DNA of 52,216 nucleotides from Bifidobacteriaceae bacterium (GTDB taxonomy: Bacteria; Actinomycetota; Actinomycetes; Actinomycetales; WQXJ01), in NCBI GenBank assembly GCA_031268215.1, contig JAIRXP010000087.1:1-52216 (forward strand). The letters run 5' to 3'. Each line of letters opens with the position of its first letter. The first letter of the stretch is position 1. The position numbers and the translations under genes are program-made. Below the pieces are notes generated by a model. That model was given only the letters and a program-made list of their open reading frames with translations, did not search any database and was not told the DNA's origin. Below, piece after piece: positions 16,193 to 22,088 of the stretch.

Positions 16193-17304
16193 GCTGGGGC
16201 TCCTTGCGTGCGGCGCAAACGCGGGTCTAGGACTATGCCGATCAGGTCGACAACCGTGGACGCGGCAATGAAAGCGGCGGTCGAAACCAATGTCACGCCC
16301 AGGATCAGTGGCACGTCCTTGACAGTGACGGCACTGACCGCGAGCTGGCCCAAGCCGGGACGGCCAAAAATCTGTTCCACTATTACGGCCCCGCCCAGCA
16401 GCCCACCCACCGACAGGCCAACCAGGTGTACGGCTGGCAACGCGGCATGTCGGAAGGCGTGCCGGTAACGGACCGCCGCAGGGCCTAACCCGCGCGACCG
16501 GGCGGTCACGGCGAACGGCTGCTCAATAGCTCGGAAGACGCCATCGGACAGCACCTGAGTCAGATAGAAACCCATGGGTATGGCCAGCGCCAAAGTTGGC
16601 AAGACCAACGCTTGCCAACTGTTCTGGTCAACGATAGAGAACCAGCCCCAGCCAAAGGACACCACAGTCAGCAGCAAGATGGCAAGCCAGAACGGCGGCA
16701 GCGAGAGAACCACCAACTGGATACCAGAGGTGGCCGCCCGCAGACCCCTGACGGGGGCCGTATTGATCAACGTCGCGACCAAAGCGATCAGCAGTGACGT
16801 CACGGTGGCGGCGAAAGTCAGGATCAGGGTCGGGGCGGCGCCCTGAGCCAATAACTCCGCCACCGGGCGACGCAGGGTGTAAGAGACTCCCAGATCCCCA
16901 CTCGGGATGCGGCCCAAGTAGGTCAAGTACTGGGACCAGATTGGCTGATCAAGGCCCCATCGCGAGATCACTTGGGCACGGGCTATAGGGTCATCCCGGT
17001 TTTCGCCCAACAACAACGAAACCGTGTCGCCGGGAGCGATATGCACCGCCAAGAAGGTCAGTGTGACGGCGATCCACAGCACCAACAACGCACTGCCCAG
17101 CCGCTTCGTGATCAGCCAGGCCAGGGTCCTGGCCCGCCCACCAGTCGAGGTCGCCGGAGCGTCCTCAATGGTGGACAGACCAGGCTGGCTGGGTTGGGCG
17201 GATTGGGCGGGTTCAGCGGTCGGCCTTGGCTGGCCGGTCTGGGCCGGTTGGCCAGTCTTGGCCGCTTGGCCAGTCTGAGCCGCTGGGTCTGAGATGGTGG
17301 TCAT
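16189..17304 (-). CDS. Dpp/Opp-type ABC permease (DppB-like)
   Basis: This 371-residue permease has a DppB core starting at about residue 65 (ITKRLGSALLVLWIAVTLTFL), followed by the typical 'PGDTVSLLLGE' periplasmic loop, the EAA-loop segment ITARSRGLG-type (VTARSRGLGPAAVRYRHAFR), and final helices. The first 45 residues are a hydrophilic repeat-rich extension of Gln-Thr-Gly-Gln-Pro units, which is unusual for the family and probably unstructured. It pairs with the DppC-like protein, with which it overlaps by four bases. The gene follows the GST-like gene by 22 bases. Confidence 0.9.
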   Translation of the reverse strand: MTTISDPAAQTGQAAKTGQPAQTGQPRPTAEPAQSAQPSQPGLSTIEDAPATSTGGRARTLAWLITKRLGSALLVLWIAVTLTFLAVHIAPGDTVSLLLGENRDDPIARAQVISRWGLDQPIWSQYLTYLGRIPSGDLGVSYTLRRPVAELLAQGAAPTLILTFAATVTSLLIALVATLINTAPVRGLRAATSGIQLVVLSLPPFWLAILLLTVVSFGWGWFSIVDQNSWQALVLPTLALAIPMGFYLTQVLSDGVFRAIEQPFAVTARSRGLGPAAVRYRHAFRHAALPAVHLVGLSVGGLLGGAVIVEQIFGRPGLGQLAVSAVTVKDVPLILGVTLVSTAAFIAASTVVDLIGIVLDPRLRRTQGAPA

Positions 17305-17326
17305 GGCGAATCCAGAGCCTTTGCGC

Positions 17327-18421
17327 TCAGGCGAAGGTCCAGCGCTCGTAGGAGCCGCCGCCGCCGGGACCGGAGTAGAACGGCGAGCCAGTCAGGCCCT
17401 CACGGCCATGCGGTTCGCGCCATTGGGCCAGGGCCTCCGCGCCGGAGGGCAGGGATGACCCGGCCGAACCCAAAGGCTTGGAGCCCAGATATTCGCCCGA
17501 CGGTCCGGGCACCAAGCCCAAGAAGTACTGCTCGCGTTCATCCGCGAACCCCTGGGCGAACAGATCGCGGGCGTAAGCCCACAAGTTGGGGAAATCCGCT
17601 AAATGCGCGGTTGCCTCTTCACCGAACAATTTGACTATTCCGGGCCGGTAGCCGCGATCATAGCTCGACAGGGTTTGGAACAGGCGCACATCCGAATCCG
17701 TGATCTGCGGGCCAAAGAGGTAGCGCCGTGAGGCGAGCCGGAAATCGTAATCCGCCAGGCGAGCCTCAAAGACTCCCTTGGCGACCCGCGCGGCGGCCTG
17801 ATTGCCAGCGAAGATCTGCTTGTAGGTGCCGTTGTTGACATCATCAAAGATCTGCTGGTTCAGCAGGTCAATTTCCTTGCGCAGTGCCTCCGGATAGAGG
17901 TCCGGCGCGCCAGGCCGGTGGTGGGGGGCCCAAGCGGTTTCCCACTCGTAGGACAACAGATGGTAGTTATTGCTGACCACCAGCCCATTCTTCGTGTCGA
18001 TCACCGTGGGTGAGGTGCCGCGGCCCAAGAAGTTCGGATCAGTGCGGCGGTAGAAGTCATTCAGCCGGTTAGTGCCAAACCGTTCCTTCAGGTCGTTGCC
18101 GTGCTCGGCGATCAGCCAGCCGTCATCGTCCCGTCCGGTCAACAGTGCGAACGGCACCGCGTCCTCCAAGCCCAGAAGCCTGAGGACGATTTGTTGGCGC
18201 CGGTTCCAGCCGCAGCCGGTGTTCCCGGCCAAGACGTAACGACCGGGTTCAACCGGAAACTCGGCTTCGCCGGTGCCGAAGTGAGCCGTGAACCAGTTGC
18301 GCTGGCGCCTGAAGGCGCCATCCTCGGTTTGCTCAGATGTCAATTCTGGGAATGTCCCCTGGGGGACGGGTGCGGGACGGGACTTGAGATCAGATTCCAA
18401 GTCGGCGGTTAGTGTTGCCAT
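17327..18421 (-). CDS. Glutathionyl-hydroquinone reductase-like (xi-class) GST
   Basis: This 364-residue protein is of the YqjG/Ecm4 family. The thioredoxin-like half has RYVLAGNTGCGWNRRQ near residue 61, where Cys70 aligns with the catalytic Cys of the family 'CPWA' motif; the Pro is replaced by Gly. Family signatures DPNFLGRGTSPTV, ALRKEIDLLNQQIFDDVNNG TYK (split here) and RRYLFGPQITDSDVRLF follow, then the helix LADFPNLWAYARDLF. A 60-residue C-terminal extension ends in a Gly/Tyr-rich tail. Xi GSTs remove glutathione from S-conjugates by thiol exchange. Most actinobacteria use mycothiol, so the thiol partner is open. AGGAGA precedes ATG 18421. It is the first gene of the transporter transcript. 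Confidence 0.85.
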   Translation of the reverse strand: MATLTADLESDLKSRPAPVPQGTFPELTSEQTEDGAFRRQRNWFTAHFGTGEAEFPVEPGRYVLAGNTGCGWNRRQQIVLRLLGLEDAVPFALLTGRDDDGWLIAEHGNDLKERFGTNRLNDFYRRTDPNFLGRGTSPTVIDTKNGLVVSNNYHLLSYEWETAWAPHHRPGAPDLYPEALRKEIDLLNQQIFDDVNNGTYKQIFAGNQAAARVAKGVFEARLADYDFRLASRRYLFGPQITDSDVRLFQTLSSYDRGYRPGIVKLFGEEATAHLADFPNLWAYARDLFAQGFADEREQYFLGLVPGPSGEYLGSKPLGSAGSSLPSGAEALAQWREPHGREGLTGSPFYSGPGGGGSYERWTFA

Positions 18422-18730
18422 GATTTCTCCTCAAATAGGGCATTGTGCGGAAGTCGGGTTAAGCCGCGACCGGCACTGGGTTTGATTACTGATGGTCTTG
18501 CGTTAGCGATTCCGCATTGAGCTCTTGGGAACCAATGCCCGTTGGCGGTTGCCGCCGATTTGGCAGCAACGCCTTAGTAGCGCCGGGCCGCTGGAACTTG
18601 TGAGGCGGTACCGGGATAGCGTCACCGTTCTAATGGAACCGCGCTGGCCGCGGGTAATGCTTCGCTAACTATGCGCTGCCAATGACTGGATCCCAGTCAC
18701 CAGGCGGACCTTTGGTCCGCTGAGCCGTGA
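18422..18730 (-). promoter_or_regulatory. Structured leader of the GST-transporter operon
   Basis: This 309-base stretch precedes the GST gene and holds three clear inverted repeats. GCGGACC/GGTCCGC (18704-18720, three-base loop) and TGACTGG/CCAGTCA (18683-18699, three-base loop) are perfect seven-pair stems. Between 18544 and 18573, GGCGGTTGCCGCC and GGCAGCAACGCC pair with small bulges. The first two may end the upstream transcript, though no T run follows. The rest resembles a long leader. I looked for SAM-I and SAM-IV cores on the minus strand and did not find them. Confidence 0.4.
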
Positions 18731-18862
18731 CTAAGCTAGGGCAACGCCGGGGCCGGCCGCGTCCAGCGCGGCCAACGACATTCGGCGACACTCATAAACG
18801 GTGTCCTGGGGCCAATTGATCACGGTACCGATGCTGTCAGGAACCGTTCCCTTGGTCAACAT
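18731..18862 (-). CDS. 43-residue small ORF coupled to the GNAT-GST gene
   Basis: ATG 18862 overlaps the stop of the fusion gene (ATGTTGA), so ribosomes finishing that gene could restart here. The product has 43 residues, begins MLTKGTVPDSIGTVIN, contains one Cys (VYECRR) and ends in an Ala/Gly/Leu-rich stretch. A seven-pair hairpin starts eleven bases after its stop. I do not recognise a family. It could be a genuine small operon protein or a chance frame; the tight overlap and the hairpin behind it favour the former slightly. Confidence 0.4.
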   Translation of the reverse strand: MLTKGTVPDSIGTVINWPQDTVYECRRMSLAALDAAGPGVALA

Positions 18863-20592
18863 TTGTAAAGCGTTTGTAAATGCTGCGAGTACCTGACCAG
18901 GGCGGGGAAGTCCTCCAACACTGGGTCAATGGGCGGCAGGCCCATCAAGCGCCCCTCCCCAAACAGCGCCAGGAAGCGGGCCAGACGGCAGTCCCACGCC
19001 CCCGGCTGTGTGCCCCGCAAGTACGGCTGGGCCGACAGCCGGTCATCAAGCCACGCCAGCCGCGCAAAGAGGAGCCTCCGCACAGCCACTTGAGTGGGGC
19101 CGTCCGCACCCGCCGCGAGGGTCCCGATGCCGTCCACCAGGTCCGCTTCCACCAACCGCAGCTGGATGGCAGCTTCGGTGTCCTCAGGCGGTTGGTCGTC
19201 TGTGGCCGGGACGGCTAGGTCCCTCAGCGGTTCCGCTATGGCGGTGACCGGCGGCAGGTCGCCACTCCAGGGTGTGGGCGGCACCGAAGGATCGAGCGGC
19301 GCCAGGGGGCGCCGCAATTGATCCGGCGGTTCGAGCCAGGCCGCCCTGGGGTCAGCCAGAACGAAGTTCGGCGGCAGCGGGCCGAATGACTCGCTGTAGG
19401 ACCCATCCGGCAAGGGCTCCAGGCCCGCCCGCTGGAGTTCCGTTTTGCTCAGCGCGACCATCTGAACCAGCCGACGGGCCAGGTTCCATAGCCGCGGCCA
19501 ATAGGCCACGGCCCCGGAGGCGTAACCCAAGGCCGCACGTCCACCCAGATCGAACGCCAGGAGCAGGCTCGCCAATAGTGTGTCGCTGGAGCTTGGCTGG
19601 TCACCATGAAGGAACAGGAAGTGTTGTCGAGCCAGGCGGGCTTCAAGCCAGTCAAGCCTGGCATAGAACACCCGCAAGGCCAGTTCGGCCTGATAGCCGG
19701 AGGAGGAATGGATAGCGGTTTGCAGACCGCCCCAGATGTCATGCGTTATCTGGCTCCGCAGGAGGGCTTCCGCGGCCGGGTCAGATTCATCCAGCCGCCC
19801 GGCGGACCTCAGGTGCTCGGCCATCCAGGTGGCTCGTTGAACGGCGGGATCATCCTCCGGCCGCTGCGCCGGCAGCGGCCAACTGGCCCGCGCCTCGGCC
19901 CCCGGCCGCTGCCCAAACATGGGTTGCCTGCCCGGGGCCGGTTCATGAGGCAGGCGGTGGATTTGGCTGGCGGGCAGCCGGTCCGGAACGCGGTAGGTGA
20001 AGGTCAGTAAGCGTTCCTCGAACTCAGACACGAACACGGTTTCTTGGTCAATCCGCCGCACGAATCCTTTGTCATAGTAGAGCCGGTGGGCCCGCGACAT
20101 CTGCGGGCTGGAATGGATCAGAATCCGGTCAAAGCCGTAGCTCCGCGCTAGTTTAACGCAATGATCAACCAGGGCGCCGCCCAGGCCCAGGCCCCGTCCG
20201 GCCGGTCCCACTGCCAGCACTGAGAAAGTGAAATCTGCCTGATCCCAGTGGCGGACGCGCGGAGTCAGCACCACGCCCAGCACCTGACCAGATCTGTCCA
20301 AGGCCACCCAAATGTGCCAGGTGGCGGCCCGCTGGTCCAGCGACCTCAAGCCTCGCTGATATCCCGGGGCCACCCAGCATCCGGTTGTGAACGCCGCGAC
20401 CAGCACGTCTTCTGCCGCCGAGTATTCGTCTGGGCGTGCTTCGCGGATGATTCGATCCTCGCCAAGGGCGGTTTCCCAAGCCCAGGCGGGCAGGTCGTTC
20501 ACAGTTGCCAGGGCACTGTCAGCGACGGGCGCTCGACCGCGCCCTGGGGCGGACGCCTGACCGGGCGCTTGGTTCAAGGTTGGGCTCTCCAT
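18856..20592 (-). CDS. GNAT acetyltransferase fused to two GST-C-like domains
   Basis: This 578-residue protein starts at ATG 20592, chosen because AAGGA lies six bases upstream; ATG 20598 abuts that SD. Residues about 45-200 are a GNAT fold with acetyl-CoA loop GPAGRGLGLGGALVDH and the later SRAHRLYYDKGF. Two alpha-helical blocks follow, about 260-400 and 470-577. Each has a helix of the form ARLDWLEARLARQHFL / ARLAWLDDRLSAQPYL and a closing aromatic helix (WPRLWNLARRLV / FPALVRYSQHLQ). These match the C-terminal domain of the GST encoded just downstream (EARLADYDFRLASRRYL, FPNLWAYARDL). No thioredoxin-like half or catalytic Cys is present, so the GST parts probably bind substrate or partners while the GNAT domain acetylates. 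I know of no named protein with this order. Confidence 0.75.
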   Translation of the reverse strand: MESPTLNQAPGQASAPGRGRAPVADSALATVNDLPAWAWETALGEDRIIREARPDEYSAAEDVLVAAFTTGCWVAPGYQRGLRSLDQRAATWHIWVALDRSGQVLGVVLTPRVRHWDQADFTFSVLAVGPAGRGLGLGGALVDHCVKLARSYGFDRILIHSSPQMSRAHRLYYDKGFVRRIDQETVFVSEFEERLLTFTYRVPDRLPASQIHRLPHEPAPGRQPMFGQRPGAEARASWPLPAQRPEDDPAVQRATWMAEHLRSAGRLDESDPAAEALLRSQITHDIWGGLQTAIHSSSGYQAELALRVFYARLDWLEARLARQHFLFLHGDQPSSSDTLLASLLLAFDLGGRAALGYASGAVAYWPRLWNLARRLVQMVALSKTELQRAGLEPLPDGSYSESFGPLPPNFVLADPRAAWLEPPDQLRRPLAPLDPSVPPTPWSGDLPPVTAIAEPLRDLAVPATDDQPPEDTEAAIQLRLVEADLVDGIGTLAAGADGPTQVAVRRLLFARLAWLDDRLSAQPYLRGTQPGAWDCRLARFLALFGEGRLMGLPPIDPVLEDFPALVRYSQHLQTLYKC

Positions 20593-20774
20593 TGGCATTC
20601 CTTAGCGGGTATGGCCGGCCGTCCACGCGGACGGCGCCGGTCGCCAGGGACCTTAGCAGCGGCGCCAGCGCCGCTGTCAACATGGGAGCTTTACAGTTCC
20701 CCTTCAAGAGCCGGCGCGGATCGCTGTCGGCCAACCGACCAGATGCGCCGCGGGTTGCGGCGTAGGCTGTGTCC

Positions 20775-21335
20775 ATGGATCCCTCGGCCTTGATAATCGT
20801 TGACGTACAGCCCACCTTCTGCGAAGGCGGCGAACTGGCCGTCGCTGGCGGCAACGCGGTCGCGGAGAAGGTGGCGCGTTGGGCGACTGACAATCGCGGT
20901 TCTTACCGGCTGATCGTCACGACTCAGGACTGGCACATCGATCCAGGCGCCCACTTTTCCGCCACGCCCGATTTCGTCGACACTTGGCCGCCGCATGGCC
21001 TGGCCGGGACGCCAAACGCCGAACTGCATCCTGCTTTGGCTGGTGTAGCCGTTGATGCCGCCGTCAAGAAGGGCCAGCGCGCCGCCGCCTATTCAGGCTT
21101 TGAGGGCGTCGACCCTACCGGACGATCCCTGGATCAGATCTTGCGGGAAGCTGGGGTCCGTACCGTTGACGTTGTTGGACTGGCCGAATCTCACTGCGTG
21201 GCTGAGACGGCCATCGACGCCGCAGCCCATGGGTTCGAGGCACGAGTGATTCTGGATCTGACCGCACCAGTCAGTCCTGAGTTGGGCGCCGCCGCCCGTG
21301 AGCGGATGTCCTTAGCTGGGATAGAACTGGTTTGA
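20775..21335 (+). CDS. pncA: Nicotinamidase (isochorismatase family)
   Basis: This 186-residue cysteine hydrolase deamidates nicotinamide to nicotinate for NAD salvage. The catalytic triad is visible: Asp in LIIVDVQ near residue 10, Lys in AVKKGQRA near residue 95, and Cys in AESHCVAE near residue 138. The metal-binding DWHIDPGAHF (Asp, His, His) typical of PncA is intact. I took ATG 20775; a GTG six bases upstream is also possible, and neither has a strong SD. It is divergent from the GNAT-GST gene and is followed by two strong hairpins. Confidence 0.88.
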   Translation: MDPSALIIVDVQPTFCEGGELAVAGGNAVAEKVARWATDNRGSYRLIVTTQDWHIDPGAHFSATPDFVDTWPPHGLAGTPNAELHPALAGVAVDAAVKKGQRAAAYSGFEGVDPTGRSLDQILREAGVRTVDVVGLAESHCVAETAIDAAAHGFEARVILDLTAPVSPELGAAARERMSLAGIELV

Positions 21336-21423
21336 TCGCCAACGGCAGCTGGGCGAATGCCCCACTTGTGGTCCACCGTCCCCGCACCAAGCACTGGATC
21401 AGGACACTGATGTATTACGCGGC

Positions 21424-21456
21424 ACGTGGCCTGTCACCTGACGCGACAGGCCACGT
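21424..21456. terminator. Twelve-pair hairpin after pncA
   Basis: ACGTGGCCTGTC (21424-21435) pairs perfectly with GACAGGCCACGT (21445-21456) around a nine-base loop, 88 bases after the pncA stop. There is no T run, so it may act as a hairpin-only terminator, as is common in actinobacteria, or as part of a structured RNA with the next stem. Confidence 0.5.
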
Positions 21457-21478
21457 CCGCGCTCACCGTCGTGGCTCG

Positions 21479-21526
21479 AGGAGTGCTCCGGGCGTGCCCC
21501 CTCAGCTAGACGCCCTAGCACCTCCT
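21479..21526. ncRNA. Second long hairpin, possible small RNA
   Basis: AGGAG-TGCT (21479-21487) and GGGCGT (21490-21495) pair with ACGCCC (21510-21515), AGCA (21517-21520) and CTCCT (21522-21526), giving about fifteen pairs with a small internal loop and one bulge. Together with the hairpin at 21424 it makes a compact two-stem structure in a region without genes. No matching known RNA family came to mind. Confidence 0.3.
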
Positions 21527-21851
21527 GGGTCGTTCTAAGTTCTCCAAACATGAATTTACCCCTTGGAGCTTATGACCGCCGTTGACGCTGAGACTACGTG
21601 CCCGCCATTACTGACCGCGATCCGGTTCGTCCGGCAGGGCCGCGAAGAAGGCCGACCTGCGCTGGGCCGACTACCCTCGCAGCAACGGATGAGACTGGGG
21701 CTACGGCTAGGCCGTGGCACCCGCTTCGTCAGCGGAACTGCCGTCCGGTGGGCGGTAATAACAACCGGGTAACGGCCAATCTATCACAGGTCCTGGGGAC
21801 CACAGTCCTCCCGACGGCCCCAGTTTGATAATGATTTGAGGGCCTGGGCCC

Positions 21852-21881
21852 GGGGCCGAATTGACGCCAAGTTGAGTCGCC
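21852..21881. repeat. 30-bp direct repeat, copy 1
   Basis: The repeat begins GGGGCCGAATTGACGCC and ends GTTGAGTCGCC. It is identical to 21988-22017, and the bases after it (about 19) are also similar in both copies (CTCAGTT...GTCAGTTT against GTCAGTTT...GTTAGTTT). Confidence 0.75.
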
Positions 21882-21987
21882 GCTCAGTTCGCGTCAGTTT
21901 GTACACCCGCTGCCCGATGCCGCCCACAGGGCTCCTCGCGTTGTCCCAGGTCAGCGCGTTGGCCCGGTTTGGCGCCCCTCTGGCCGG

Positions 21988-22017
21988 GGGGCCGAATTGA
22001 CGCCAAGTTGAGTCGCC
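21988..22017. repeat. 30-bp direct repeat, copy 2
   Basis: This is identical to the copy at 21852, 136 bases further on, and ends 72 bases before the stop of the minus-strand protease gene. The role is unknown; candidates are ends of a lost mobile element or paired regulatory sites. Confidence 0.75.
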
Positions 22018-22088
22018 AGTCAGTTTGGGTTAGTTTGACCCCCCAAGACCGCCGGAGCCGCCGAGCCGTTCCACTTGAACGCCGCTGT

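Larger units (their letters stand above)
21336..22088. other. Intergenic region between convergent pncA and protease genes
   Basis: This region of about 750 bases has no convincing gene. It holds two strong hairpins at 21424-21526 and a 30-base direct repeat (21852-21881 and 21988-22017). Short frames near 21563-21772 lack family features. The stretch may host a small RNA or remnants of mobile DNA. Confidence 0.5.

Noticed and set aside
18422..18730. Possible SAM-I or SAM-IV riboswitch before the GST operon
   Set aside because: On the minus strand neither the GAUGA...GCCGGCAACC-like SAM-I core nor the SAM-IV core could be found; only generic stems are present.
18856..20592. Mycothiol synthase (MshD)
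   Set aside because: MshD has two GNAT domains; here one GNAT is followed by helical GST-C-like domains.
21563..21772. Small plus-strand ORF after pncA
   Set aside because: No family features, Arg/Gly-rich random-looking sequence, and a poor start context.
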